Shown here piece by piece: positions 1 to 7,394 of a DNA stretch of 14,699 bases; within the stretch, counting starts at the first letter, position 1, and each line of letters begins with the position of its first letter. A program made the position numbers and the translations under genes. The stretch comes from CAZVCJ01 sp964625745. GTDB taxonomy: Bacteria > Chloroflexota > Anaerolineae > VGOG01. The notes beneath the pieces were generated by a model. It made no database searches. It worked only from the letters and a program-made list of their open reading frames with translations, and had not been told where the DNA came from. Location of the stretch: assembly GCA_964625745.1 (NCBI GenBank), contig CAZVCJ010000101.1:1-14699 (forward strand), read 5' to 3'.

Positions 1-64
1 CACCCCCAAATTCCAGAGTTTCAAGAACGTCAGTTTTCATCCTTAACGAGTATACCCACTTCAT
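1..64 (-). CDS. Start of an unrecognised gene, cut by the window edge
   Basis: An ATG at 64 (minus strand) is preceded by a good Shine-Dalgarno, AAAGGAG, with six bases of spacing. The 21 visible codons read MKWVYSLRMKTDVLETLEFG plus one more glycine and stay open to the window edge. Too little is present to assign a family. The insertion sequence ends about 20 bp upstream of the start codon, so its original promoter has probably been displaced and expression, if any, would have to come from within the element. Alternative: a chance open frame, but the well-placed ribosome binding site argues for a real start. Confidence 0.5.
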   Translation of the reverse strand, partial: MKWVYSLRMKTDVLETLEFGG

Positions 65-86
65 ATTTTTCTCCTTTCGTAACTGC

Positions 87-108
87 CTAGCGTAACTTTT
101 GTGCAAAT
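87..108 (+). repeat. Left terminal inverted repeat of the insertion sequence
   Basis: Twenty-two bases starting CTAGCGTAAC and ending GCAAAT pair with 1995-2016 with one mismatch. The outer two bases (85-86) can be added to the match with one more mismatch, so the exact tip is uncertain by about 2 bp. Confidence 0.85.
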
Positions 109-146
109 GCAGGCCGAATCGTCAAAAGCGGCCCAAAAATTGAACT

Positions 147-175
147 TTGACAACTGAACCTTGCTCGGCTATGCT
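147..175 (+). promoter_or_regulatory. Sigma70-like promoter of the transposase gene
   Basis: A consensus -35 box TTGACA (147-152) is followed after exactly 17 bp by TATGCT (170-175), a good -10 box. It lies inside the left end of the element and points at the transposase start, 29 bp further on. A strong ribosome binding site, GAGGAGG at 193-199, follows. Confidence 0.75.
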
Positions 176-204
176 CATGGGACATCTGATTTGAGGAGGT
201 TACC

Positions 205-1980
205 ATGAGCCATAGCGAAGCCACCACCCTCACCCATCACGCCATGCTGGTTGCCTGGGGGCAATTTGCCCAAGGCATCGGCCTGGTTCAGCAGATCGAA
301 GCCGTGCCGTTGCACCAAAAGCAAGTGGAGCACAGCCCCAACACCAAAGCCCTGGAATTCCTGGTCGCCATCTTGGGCGGGTTGCCGTATCTCAAGGACA
401 TCAGCCACTCGGCTCACCCCCTCGACCAGGACCAGGCCGTGGCTCAAGCCTGGGGTCAAAGGGCTTGGGCGGATCACAGCGGTGTCAGCCGCGCCCTTGC
501 AGAGCTGACCATGGCTGAGGCGCAAGCCATCGTGCAGGTCTTGGACGAGGTCAGCCAGCCATTCATCGACCACGAAGTCATGCTGGCGCTGCGTGACCAG
601 GGCAAAATCGTCTGCGACGCCGACCTGACCGGTCGCCCGGTCTCCAACAGCAGCACGACTTATCCCAACGTGGCCTACGGTCACATGGGCGACGCGGTCC
701 AGTTGGGGTATCAGGCAGCCATGGTCAGCTTTCACAGCCCGACCTATGGCCGCCAGTGGCTTTCTGTCACCTCGTATCCAGGGGACACTGTAGCCTGCAC
801 CCTGGCCGAAGCCTTGGTGTTGCAAGCCGAAGCCAAGACCGGGGTGCGGCCTCTGCGTCGCACCGACTTGCTCCGACAACGTCTGGAGAAGTTGGAAGCC
901 CAGCGGAAAGCCCTGCACGGACGTGTCGCTCAGGCACAACAGGCGTTAGAGAAAGCTCAGGCCGCGTTGCGGCAGACCGTTCAGCAAGCCCACATCTGGC
1001 AAGAAACGGTGGCCCGATTGGAGACCGAATACCAGCAACGTCAACGGCCTGAGCGTCCGCATAGCCACCTGGCGCAAGCGCGGGCCACACTGGGCGTCTA
1101 CCAACGCCGCCAAAGTCGTCGAGAGAAGTCCCTCGCCCAGGCGCAACGTCGTCTCGAACGGGAACAAACCCGCTTGGCGCAGTTCGAGGCTCAGCGGCTG
1201 GCACTCCAACAACGTCTGGAGCGTTTTGAGCAGGATAACGCGACCAATCCCTGGCCTATCCGCGCCGAGTTTCGCCTGGATGCCGGCTTTGGCACACCCG
1301 AGAACGTGGCCTTGTTGATTGAACTGGGCTATGACGTGTACACCAAGCCCTACGGTCAGTGGCTTAAGGAGAGCCTCAAGCGCCAGGTGACGGATGAAAC
1401 CCTCTGGACCAGGGTCGGCAACAATGCCGAAATGGTGGCCTGGCCGGCGATGAGCGTGAAGAACTTCCCCTACCCGCTGGACGTTGCCCTGGAACGCTTC
1501 TACACCGGAGAAAGCCAGCGCTTTGGCTGCCTGATCCACTACGGGACTGACCAGGTTACTGCGGAGTTACCCGCCTGGTTTCGAACCTACAACGCTCGCC
1601 AAATCATCGAGGCCGGGATCAAAGAAGGCAAGCAGGTCTTTACCCTGCATCACCTGAAGGTGCGTTCCGAGGCGGGGCTCTTTTTGCAAGAGCACTTTGC
1701 CGCCTTTGCCGCCAACTTTGTGCGTTGGGCAGCTCACTGGCTGGTGACGCAATGCCCGCAAGTGCCGGATGGTTGGCAGGAAGAAACGCTACCCGGTGTC
1801 AAAGCGCAGGTGCAGGTGATGGCGCACACCTCTGCCTATGTGAGTTGGCAAGAGCAAGGTTGCTTGTTAAGGTTCACGGAGCACAGTGTGTTCGCTGGAC
1901 GAACGCTTCAAGTCGTCCAGCAGTGGGCTTACCAGTTGGTGTTGCCCCTGTTCAAAAGTTGCGTTTTTTCGCCGATTTAG
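205..1980 (+). CDS. DDE transposase of the IS4-related superfamily
   Basis: This 591-aa protein should cut and rejoin the element ends at the 22-bp inverted repeats. The likely catalytic triad is D140 (in CDADLTG; D138 is the alternative), D359 (in FRLDAGFGTPE) and E469. The last lies in YNARQIIEAGIKEGK, which matches the Y-x2-R-x3-E-x6-K signature (Y462, R465, E469, K476) exactly. Residues about 218-345, between the first and second aspartates, are rich in Q, R, E, L and A and predict a long coiled coil, an unusually large insertion in the catalytic fold. The start is fixed by GAGGAGG five bases upstream. The gene fills the element and ends 15 bp before the right inverted repeat. No frameshift or internal stop is seen. 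The superfamily assignment is firm from the motif; the IS family is not determined. Confidence 0.9.
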   Translation: MSHSEATTLTHHAMLVAWGQFAQGIGLVQQIEAVPLHQKQVEHSPNTKALEFLVAILGGLPYLKDISHSAHPLDQDQAVAQAWGQRAWADHSGVSRALAELTMAEAQAIVQVLDEVSQPFIDHEVMLALRDQGKIVCDADLTGRPVSNSSTTYPNVAYGHMGDAVQLGYQAAMVSFHSPTYGRQWLSVTSYPGDTVACTLAEALVLQAEAKTGVRPLRRTDLLRQRLEKLEAQRKALHGRVAQAQQALEKAQAALRQTVQQAHIWQETVARLETEYQQRQRPERPHSHLAQARATLGVYQRRQSRREKSLAQAQRRLEREQTRLAQFEAQRLALQQRLERFEQDNATNPWPIRAEFRLDAGFGTPENVALLIELGYDVYTKPYGQWLKESLKRQVTDETLWTRVGNNAEMVAWPAMSVKNFPYPLDVALERFYTGESQRFGCLIHYGTDQVTAELPAWFRTYNARQIIEAGIKEGKQVFTLHHLKVRSEAGLFLQEHFAAFAANFVRWAAHWLVTQCPQVPDGWQEETLPGVKAQVQVMAHTSAYVSWQEQGCLLRFTEHSVFAGRTLQVVQQWAYQLVLPLFKSCVFSPI

Positions 1981-1994
1981 CCATTTTGCGCTCT

Positions 1995-2016
1995 ATTTGC
2001 ACAAAACTTACGCTAG
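1995..2016 (-). repeat. Right terminal inverted repeat of the insertion sequence
   Basis: This is the inverted copy of 87-108 with one mismatch. It begins 15 bp after the transposase stop codon. Confidence 0.85.
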
Positions 2017-2051
2017 CCATCCCCAGATGGAGCGTTGGAACGCACCCTTTA

Positions 2052-2121
2052 GGACGCAGATGAACGCTGATAAACGCTGTTCTTTGATCTTATCTGCGAG
2101 AATCTGCAGAAATCTGCGTCC
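2052..2121. repeat. Palindromic interspersed repeat, GGACGCAGAT type
   Basis: GGACGCAGAT (2052-2061) is answered by a perfect inverted ATCTGCGTCC (2112-2121). Between them are degenerate copies of the same word (AACGCTGAT, AAACGCTG, ATCTGCGAG, ATCTGCAG). Repeats of this style (runs of ATCTGCG units closing on GCGTCC) are known as dispersed intergenic elements in several environmental phyla, including Chloroflexota. It lies between the insertion sequence and the convergent 3' end of the MFS gene, where it could also act as a hairpin at the end of that transcript. Confidence 0.7.
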
Positions 2122-2151
2122 GATTTTGGATTTGGCGGGGTGGCTGAGTAG

Positions 2152-3465
2152 TCACCTCCCTTCTGAATAACAGATTTGCGTTGACTTCAAATCCCTGCCA
2201 AACAGGGCAAAGTACAGCGTTCCCAGTATCCCAAAGCCAAAGGCCGTCAAGAAGTTGGTCGTTGGCGATGTGACCGACTCGATCCAGGGCAACAGGCTGT
2301 GTCCCGCGCCCAGGGCATCGAACAACCTGGCGACCGTCGAAGCGTCCCACAGCAACGCGCCGCCAAAAGCCGCCAGCGAGACCACGATGTCTCGAAGCAG
2401 GTAATACACCCCAAACGTGCTCGCCTTCTTCCCCTCCGGCGCCAGGTCCATGATCAGCGCCTTGCGCGTCGGCTCGCCGAACTCTTTCATTCCGCGAATG
2501 ATAAAGGCCACCACCATGAGCCAAAACGTGCGCGAAAAGAGCAGCACCAGCGGAAAGAGGGTGAAGAAGCCAAAGGTGGCGACGACGAAGGGTTTCTTGG
2601 TGCTCTTGTCGGCCAGATACGCCACTGGGATGTAGATCAGCATCGCGGTGACCATCTCGATGGTCGTCAGCACACCGAATTGCAGGGGCGTGATGCCGTT
2701 GAGCTTGACGCACCAGATCACCACAAACGCATACGGGATTTGCTCGCAGAAGCGCACCAGGATGTCCGATACCAGCAGGTTGCGCAACGACGGGCTCACC
2801 AATCTCAGTGCCCGCAGGGGGTTCCCCTCTGCCTTGCGCACTCGCTTCTCATCATCTTCGATCATCACCTGTTGGAGCGCCAGCGACACACCCCCCAGGA
2901 TCAGGGCGGCCACAAACGCCAGGCGCACCCCGCTCTTTTCGCCAAACAAGCCGATCATCGCCCCGCCCAGCAGCGGCCCCAAGGCCATCGGAATCCGGCG
3001 CACCAGCGAGTGCATCGAAACCCCCATCGTCCGCTTGGCCTTGGGCAGGACACTAGCCACCAGGTCCATCGTCGCCGGCAGCGAGATGGCCGTCCACGAC
3101 AGAAAAAAGACCGCGCCGATGATCACCGCCTGCCAGTAAGGAAAGATGATGACGATCAGATAGCCCAGCATGGCTATCAGGTTGAACAGGATCAGGGCTC
3201 GTTTGTAGCCCAGTCGGTCGCTGGCGTAACCGCCAGGATAGGAATAGAGCGCGCTGAGCAGGTTGTCCATGCCGTTTAGCAGTCCTATCGAGAACGTGCC
3301 GCCCCCCAACGCAACCAGGTAAAGGGGTAGAAAGCGTTCGGCCATCTTCTCGCCCAGGCCCACCAGCACTACCATGCTGAGCAAAACGACCATGTTCTTC
3401 TTCAGGCCCAAAAAGCCAACTATGGCCTGATGCCATTTCATGCCTGATGCCCGCTCAGCGCTCAC
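2152..3465 (-). CDS. MFS family transporter
   Basis: This 437-aa hydrophobic protein should sit in the cytoplasmic membrane as a major facilitator carrier; its substrate cannot be told from sequence. About twelve hydrophobic segments are visible in two halves, separated by a charged cytoplasmic loop around residues 203-220 (EDDEKRVRKAEG). The MFS motif A is clear after helix 2 (GGYASDRLGYKRA, residues 78-90), with a weaker copy in the second half (AYLADKSTKKP, about 282-292). A conserved charged stretch, RGMKEFGEPTRKALIMD, lies at about 324-340. The start is GTG at 3465, chosen because AGGAG at 3472-3476 lies six bases upstream; ATG at 3441 is the alternative. The gene is 180 bp downstream of the beta-helix gene on the same strand, so co-transcription is possible but not shown. 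Confidence 0.88.
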   Translation of the reverse strand: MSAERASGMKWHQAIVGFLGLKKNMVVLLSMVVLVGLGEKMAERFLPLYLVALGGGTFSIGLLNGMDNLLSALYSYPGGYASDRLGYKRALILFNLIAMLGYLIVIIFPYWQAVIIGAVFFLSWTAISLPATMDLVASVLPKAKRTMGVSMHSLVRRIPMALGPLLGGAMIGLFGEKSGVRLAFVAALILGGVSLALQQVMIEDDEKRVRKAEGNPLRALRLVSPSLRNLLVSDILVRFCEQIPYAFVVIWCVKLNGITPLQFGVLTTIEMVTAMLIYIPVAYLADKSTKKPFVVATFGFFTLFPLVLLFSRTFWLMVVAFIIRGMKEFGEPTRKALIMDLAPEGKKASTFGVYYLLRDIVVSLAAFGGALLWDASTVARLFDALGAGHSLLPWIESVTSPTTNFLTAFGFGILGTLYFALFGRDLKSTQICYSEGR

Positions 3466-3601
3466 TCCATACTCCTGAGAGATTTGAAATAGAACTGCCA
3501 GCTCGTGCCTTACGTTGCCGTCGTTGTCGCATCATCTCGCGAAAGCGGGGGGCCAGTACCTGAATGACAGGCGATGGCTCCGCCGGCTGCCAGTCCCTCG
3601 C

Positions 3602-3640
3602 TGCCTCTTTCTGAGGCACAGGCCACGCCTTCGGGGAAGG
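3602..3640 (-). terminator. Two hairpins downstream of the beta-helix gene
   Basis: Two stem-loops follow the stop codon of the 409-aa gene. In its direction of reading they are CCTTC-ccc-GAAGG (3640-3628) and TGCCTC-agaaa-GAGGCA (3618-3602). There is no run of T after either stem, so they are at best weak or Rho-assisted termination signals. They lie in the 180-bp gap before the MFS gene, in which nothing else was recognised. Confidence 0.3.
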
Positions 3641-3645
3641 TGCGT

Positions 3646-4875
3646 TTAGTAGTTGCGTAGAATTATGGGGAGCAGAAGGCTATACCACCCTTCTTGAACT
3701 TCGTATGCCCCAATGTCACAAGTAGCAGTGCCAGTATGGTCACCATCCACTGGCCGGGGTTCTCCGCGTTGATCGGCACTCGGGCAACCATCATTGGCGC
3801 CTGCGTCAACGGCTGGACTGCCCAACAAGAGGGCATGAGTCTGGGTTTCACCGCCGTTGTCTTGCAGGGAACCAAGCCGCGGATCCCGACCCGTGATATC
3901 GCTGGCGAGATCATCAACGGTACCGATGATACCGCATCCGGATGTGTTCTGGATTAAGTTGTGGCCCTGAGAAATCAAATCCCAATTACCACCACAATCG
4001 GTAGGGGTGTTCCCAGCGATAACGGTGTTCTGGAATCGGAGGTCCGACCCTGAAGTGAAGTTGCCGATGCCGCCGTAATAAGACCCAGCCGTGTTACTAA
4101 CGATAGTGCTGTTGTCGAGCGTTAGCGTTGCGTCATTGATAATGCCACCTATGTCATCGGAAGCGAAGTTGCCACTGATCGTACTGTTGGTGATCACCAT
4201 CGTCGCCTGACTACGATTCTTTACGCCTCCACCATGTGTGGCACTGTTGTTACTGATGGTGCAGTTAGTCACCGTTAGCGTGCCCTCGTTCCAGATTCCG
4301 CCAGCCTCGTCGCTGGCACGGTTGTCAGTAACAGCACAATTGGCGATAGTCAACAACCCACCATTCCAGATACCTCCGCCGTCGCCTGGGGCCTGCCCAT
4401 TGCGGATGGTCACACCGGACATCTCCACAGTGACGCCGACACCAAAGCGGTCAATGTGAAATACTCTGTCCAGCGCGCCGCCGTCAATGATGGTTGTACT
4501 CGCGCCTGCGCCGATGAGGGTGAGATCATCCGTGATGTTCAGATCACCAGTGGCGGCTTCATACTCAACAATGCCCCCAATGGTCAGCGTGTAGATACCG
4601 GCCGGGAGAATGATGGTGTCTGCACCGCTACCAGCAAGGCAGGCGTCTACGGCTGTATCAGAATTAGCTGCACGAATTGCTTCACGCAGCGAGCAATCCC
4701 CATCCGAATTCAGCTCGTCGTCAGTAGTGTCAACATTGATGATAGTGTCTGCGTGGGCCGCAGTTGGCAGCCAGCGAGTTAGCGTCAGCCCTGTGCCAAG
4801 CACAATAATGATGAAAACTAGACTGGCGACGAAAGGCAGATGTAATTCTTTCTTCAACGGAAAGGGTGACTGCAA
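3646..4875 (-). CDS. Secreted CSLREA right-handed beta-helix protein with LP-type C-terminal tail
   Basis: This 409-aa protein is exported: a basic start is followed by a hydrophobic segment (about residues 14-34). The CSLREA motif (CSLREAIRAAN, 61-71) opens the mature part. Residues about 88-300 are short repeated turns of the type LTIANCAVTDNRASDEAGGIW, each a rung of a parallel right-handed beta-helix. Residues 331-392 (DPRLGSLQDNGG through CDIGAYE) match the closing module of the family named choice-of-anchor Q, which is normally followed by a variable anchoring signal. Here what follows is WYSLLLPIILRNY. Such helices often bind or cleave polysaccharide, but no catalytic residues were recognised, so the role is probably surface or adhesive. 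The start is TTG at 4875, supported by GAGGGG six bases upstream; an in-frame TTG lies six codons later. It follows the 313-aa gene by 33 bp, so the two are probably one operon. Confidence 0.85.
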   Translation of the reverse strand: MQSPFPLKKELHLPFVASLVFIIIVLGTGLTLTRWLPTAAHADTIINVDTTDDELNSDGDCSLREAIRAANSDTAVDACLAGSGADTIILPAGIYTLTIGGIVEYEAATGDLNITDDLTLIGAGASTTIIDGGALDRVFHIDRFGVGVTVEMSGVTIRNGQAPGDGGGIWNGGLLTIANCAVTDNRASDEAGGIWNEGTLTVTNCTISNNSATHGGGVKNRSQATMVITNSTISGNFASDDIGGIINDATLTLDNSTIVSNTAGSYYGGIGNFTSGSDLRFQNTVIAGNTPTDCGGNWDLISQGHNLIQNTSGCGIIGTVDDLASDITGRDPRLGSLQDNGGETQTHALLLGSPAVDAGANDGCPSADQRGEPRPVDGDHTGTATCDIGAYEVQEGWYSLLLPIILRNY

Positions 4876-4908
4876 GGGTTACCCCTCACCTTGATTGTGG
4901 ATTTGCTA

Positions 4909-5850
4909 TCAAGAAGATTTCAAAACTATTGGAAGATATACCTTCTGCACTGCGGTAGCACAGAAGACATCAATGCGGAGCCCCCAATCTTCACTATTAG
5001 GTGCCACCTCCAAAGCAGTGGCAAACCACTCGGTTGGCTGAGATGTTGGCCCATCTGGCCCGCTGGTTGTCAAAGCAGTCCCAGAGATGCTGCCGAAGAT
5101 GCGAGCGCCGCCCCCAATGACCATCTTCCCCGCCGGACATTCAGCGGTAACAGATTTGACGCTACTGCTGTCACTGCCAGTTGATTGCGTTACCACTTCA
5201 TAACCCGGCACGGTGGCACAGAAGACATCTGCGCGGAGCCCCCAGTCACCACTATTAGGTGCCACCTCCAGCGCAGTGGCAAACCACTCGGTTGGCTGAG
5301 ATGTTGGCCCATCTGGCCCGCTGGTTGTCAAAGCAGTCCCAGAGATGCTGCCGAAGATGCGAGCGCCACCCCCAATGACCATCTTCCCCGCCGGACATTC
5401 AGTGGTAATAGATTTGACGCTACTGCTGTCACTGACAGTTGATTGCGTTACCACTTCATAATCCGGCACGGTAGCACAGAAGACATCTACGCGGAGCCCC
5501 CAGTCATCACTATTAGGTGCCACCTCCAGCGCAGTGGCAAACCACTCGGTTGGCTGATCTGGTGGCCCTTGTGGCCCGCTGGTTGTCAAAGCAGTCCCAG
5601 AGATGTTGCCGAAGATGCGGGCACCACCCCCAATGACCATCTTCCCCGCCGGACATTCAGCGGTAATAGATTTGACGCTACTGCTGTCACTGACAGTTGA
5701 TTGCGTTATCACTTCATAACCACTCAGACCAGCGCCACTGGCGCTATTCCCGTGAACTGTGCCATCTCTCGCAAAGCCCCACGTGGCCCCAGACACGAGT
5801 ACCACTACGGCGAGCACGCCCATTGCGGCAAATCTCTTAGAAAGTTTCAT
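4909..5850 (-). CDS. Secreted protein of three 86-residue tandem repeats with LP-type C-terminal tail
   Basis: The start at 5850 is chosen over upstream in-frame starts because AAGGAGGG lies about six bases before it and a clear signal peptide follows (MKLSKRFAAMGVLAVVVLVS, cut probably after WGFA, near residue 27). The 313-aa product then has three near-identical units at residues 45-130, 131-216 and 217-300. Each contains CPAGKMVIGGGARIFG, then EWFATALEVAPNS, then DWGLRxDVFCAT, with two cysteines per unit that could form a disulfide. The protein ends KVYLPIVLKSS. The CPAGK-V-GGG motif occurs in uncharacterised secreted proteins of Gram-positive-like bacteria; no function is known to me. The position and export suggest a cell-surface or matrix protein. 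It is probably the first gene of an operon with the beta-helix gene 33 bp downstream. Confidence 0.85.
   Translation of the reverse strand: MKLSKRFAAMGVLAVVVLVSGATWGFARDGTVHGNSASGAGLSGYEVITQSTVSDSSSVKSITAECPAGKMVIGGGARIFGNISGTALTTSGPQGPPDQPTEWFATALEVAPNSDDWGLRVDVFCATVPDYEVVTQSTVSDSSSVKSITTECPAGKMVIGGGARIFGSISGTALTTSGPDGPTSQPTEWFATALEVAPNSGDWGLRADVFCATVPGYEVVTQSTGSDSSSVKSVTAECPAGKMVIGGGARIFGSISGTALTTSGPDGPTSQPTEWFATALEVAPNSEDWGLRIDVFCATAVQKVYLPIVLKSS
4951..5718 (-). repeat. Three tandem 258-bp coding repeats
   Basis: Copies lie at 5461-5718, 5203-5460 and 4951-5202 (the last slightly shortened where the C-terminal tail begins). They keep the reading frame (258 = 86 codons) and are nearly identical in DNA, including at many silent positions, which points to recent duplication or ongoing conversion. 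Differences cluster around the GPQGPPDQP / GPDGPTSQP segment. Confidence 0.95.
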
Positions 5851-6150
5851 GATAGACCCTCCTTGACTTTTTTGTTCAATGGCATTGAGACAAATTACCT
5901 GATTTCGCAAGATTTCGCAGAATGATGGCTGTGTCAAAGGGCACCCAGGCGGGCTAACAATGCTTATACGAGACTTTCGATGCACTGGATACCTGCCACA
6001 TGACCTCCTGGCAGTTACCACGACCGGACTTCAAGCGGCTAGCCGCTGACAGCTTCAGGGCACACCATGCGCTTGTTGGGCCGCAGCATTGGATTAGCAT
6101 GGGATTTCGCCATAAGGCTCAATGTGTTCCAAAACATACAGAATACGTTA
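5851..6150. other. Non-coding stretch upstream of the 313-aa gene
   Basis: No convincing gene is seen; the small open frames here lack ribosome binding sites. Reading toward the 313-aa gene, a TTGACA lies at 5937-5932, but no good -10 box follows at the right distance. A 10-bp direct repeat GATTTCGCAA/GATTTCGCAG (5901-5920) lies just downstream of it and could be an operator, without further evidence. A perfect 14-bp palindrome AGCGGCTAGCCGCT lies at 6034-6047. Confidence 0.4.
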
Positions 6151-6247
6151 AGGTGCAACGCACTTCGGCTGACTCTCAGAAGCTATGATTTCAAGCAGTT
6201 TGATATGGTTGTCCTACCTTGTCTGAGAAAAAAAGTGCGTTGCACCT
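6151..6247. repeat. 97-bp inverted-repeat element (MITE-like)
   Basis: AGGTGCAACGCACTT (6151-6165) is matched by a perfect inverted copy at 6233-6247. A second nested pair, TCTCAGA/TCTGAGA, lies at 6174-6180 and 6222-6228. The structure has no coding capacity and the arms look like transposon ends, so a miniature inverted-repeat element is the best reading. A structured RNA is an alternative, but no promoter or terminator was seen. Confidence 0.6.
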
Positions 6248-6296
6248 GGCCTACCTGACGCTTAACTTGCTGACATTGGGGGCACATTAACCGCCT

Positions 6297-6447
6297 GCTA
6301 GGAGCTTGTCGGAGAAGACTTCGGAAGTCTCCATAGTAGCTCAAGCTTGCAGGGATTTCAGTCGATTTCAGGTAGTTGATGCACTAAGAGTTCTCAGATC
6401 AAGACTTCCGAAGTCTGGGAGCATGCCCTCTCCGACAGGCTGCTAGC
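6297..6447. repeat. 151-bp miniature transposon-like element with terminal inverted repeats
   Basis: The ends GCTAGGAGCTTGTCGGAGA (6297-6315) and its inverted counterpart at 6429-6447 match at 17 of 19 positions. Inside, AGACTTCGGAAGTCT (6316-6330) has a perfect inverted copy at 6402-6416. As in the insertion sequence at 87-2016, both tips contain CTAG. The end sequence CAGCCTGTCGGAGA resembles ends of autonomous insertion sequences, but the matching transposase is not in this window. Nothing in it can code for a protein. Confidence 0.65.
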
Positions 6448-6488
6448 TCGCGCTTTATGTGATGGTGATCATAGCGCCAGTTGCTCAG

Positions 6489-7319
6489 CTAGACCTGGCA
6501 ACTGGGACACAAGTAGCATGCACCACCAAGGTACTGGATCTTCTCAACTGGCGTGCCACATTCAGGACAAGGCTGGCCTACGCTCCTGCTGTCCAGAATC
6601 TTTCTGTACCCGCCGCGACGGTTGTACAGGTCTCGTTCGGTATCCCTGCCACCCAGATCCACAGCCTGCTTCAGCGTTTCCCTGATGGCCTCATGGAGCG
6701 TGCGCCTTTCCTCCCCGACGATGTCAATGGCCCTCCTCCTGGGATGGATCCTGGCTCGAAAGAGAATATCCTGCAAGTAACCGTTTCCCACTCCCCAGAT
6801 GCCAGGCTTGCTGATGATGAAGAACTTGACACTTCTCGAGTCTTCCTCCTCAAGCTCCTCGAAAAGCCCCTGCAGGTACTCAAAGGTAAACGCATCGCTC
6901 AGCGGAGAGACCCGTTTCTCACCGACGTGGGGGTGCTCCACGAGCTCGGACTGATGCAGCAGCAGGACGTTTCCCCACCCCTGGACACTGACGGTCAGGT
7001 ACGTGCCATCCTGATAGTGGAGCAGGAGATGGTGCTTCTTGGGCAGGGTACTCTCGCTTGGGTGAAACAGGATTCGCTCGCCGCCTCCCCCTAGTACCAG
7101 CGCATAGTCCGGCTCCACGGAAGCCAGAATTGCAGAGCCGTGTCCCGTCGCTTCCCCCATGGTCTTGCCCCTGAGAATCGCCTGGTACTCCTCCGCAGAG
7201 CGGCTGTAGAACGCGAATTTATGGGGCACATTCCCACGGATGCCAGACTCGATCTGCTTTCCCTTGAGTTCTTCGCTCATCTGTCGCGCCATGACCAGCG
7301 CTTCTGGTAGTTCAATCAT
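6489..7319 (-). CDS. Fpg/Nei family DNA glycosylase homologue lacking the catalytic proline
   Basis: The 276-aa protein has the three parts of formamidopyrimidine-DNA glycosylases: an N-terminal beta-sandwich starting MIELPEA, a helix-two-turn-helix around residues 163-228 with GVGNGYLQDILFRARIHP (N179 equivalent to the DNA-contacting asparagine), and a C-terminal zinc finger with C251, C254, C271 and C274. Classical enzymes excise oxidised bases using proline 2 as the Schiff-base nucleophile. Here position 2 is isoleucine, although E3 is kept. The conserved lysine of the GRRGKYL region is also missing (GHGSAIL instead), as is the finger arginine (YLGGACYLC). It may therefore act as a different type of glycosylase or as a damage-binding protein. 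An AGGAGG lies 11 bases before the ATG, and an extended -10 promoter lies at 7395-7403. It appears to be a single-gene unit. Confidence 0.85.
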   Translation of the reverse strand: MIELPEALVMARQMSEELKGKQIESGIRGNVPHKFAFYSRSAEEYQAILRGKTMGEATGHGSAILASVEPDYALVLGGGGERILFHPSESTLPKKHHLLLHYQDGTYLTVSVQGWGNVLLLHQSELVEHPHVGEKRVSPLSDAFTFEYLQGLFEELEEEDSRSVKFFIISKPGIWGVGNGYLQDILFRARIHPRRRAIDIVGEERRTLHEAIRETLKQAVDLGGRDTERDLYNRRGGYRKILDSRSVGQPCPECGTPVEKIQYLGGACYLCPSCQV

Positions 7320-7394
7320 CCTCGTCTATGCCTCCTGGGTCGCCGTGCCGCCGTCTAGCTCCTATCAGTATCTTATCGTTTCACCGCACACTGC

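Larger units (their letters stand above)
87..2016 (+). mobile_element. Insertion sequence with 22-bp inverted repeats and one DDE transposase
   Basis: The element of about 1.93 kb is bounded by CTAGCGTAACTTTTGTGCAA.. at 87 and its inverted copy ending at 2016; the arms match at 21 of 22 positions. It carries one transposase gene with its own promoter. Both ends begin with the palindrome CTAG, so CTAG may be either the tip of the inverted repeat or a 4-bp target duplication. No longer flanking direct repeat is visible. The transposase carries the YREK signature of the IS4-related superfamily; assignment to IS4, IS1380 or IS1634 needs an ISfinder comparison. It looks intact and possibly active. 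Confidence 0.85.

Noticed and set aside
175..1539. Antisense frames inside the transposase gene
   Set aside because: No signals or domains; the transposase with its promoter and catalytic motifs explains the region.
2299..3279. A 326-codon plus-strand frame opposite the MFS gene
   Set aside because: Its product is a histidine/glutamine/arginine-rich sequence typical of the reverse of a membrane protein, and the MFS reading is clear.
4951..5718. CRISPR array or phage repeat array
   Set aside because: The repeats are 258 bp, contiguous, without spacers, and in frame in a coding sequence.
5851..6021. An N-terminal extension of the 313-aa protein to 6021
   Set aside because: The extension lacks a ribosome binding site, while AAGGAGGG and a signal peptide mark the start at 5850.
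6151..6247. Riboswitch or small RNA
   Set aside because: The long perfect arms look like transposon ends, no promoter or expression platform is seen, and it lies beyond the 3' end of the Fpg/Nei gene.
6000..6258. Small plus-strand genes at 6000-6188 and 6067-6258
   Set aside because: No ribosome binding site, no recognisable protein features, and they run into an inverted-repeat element.
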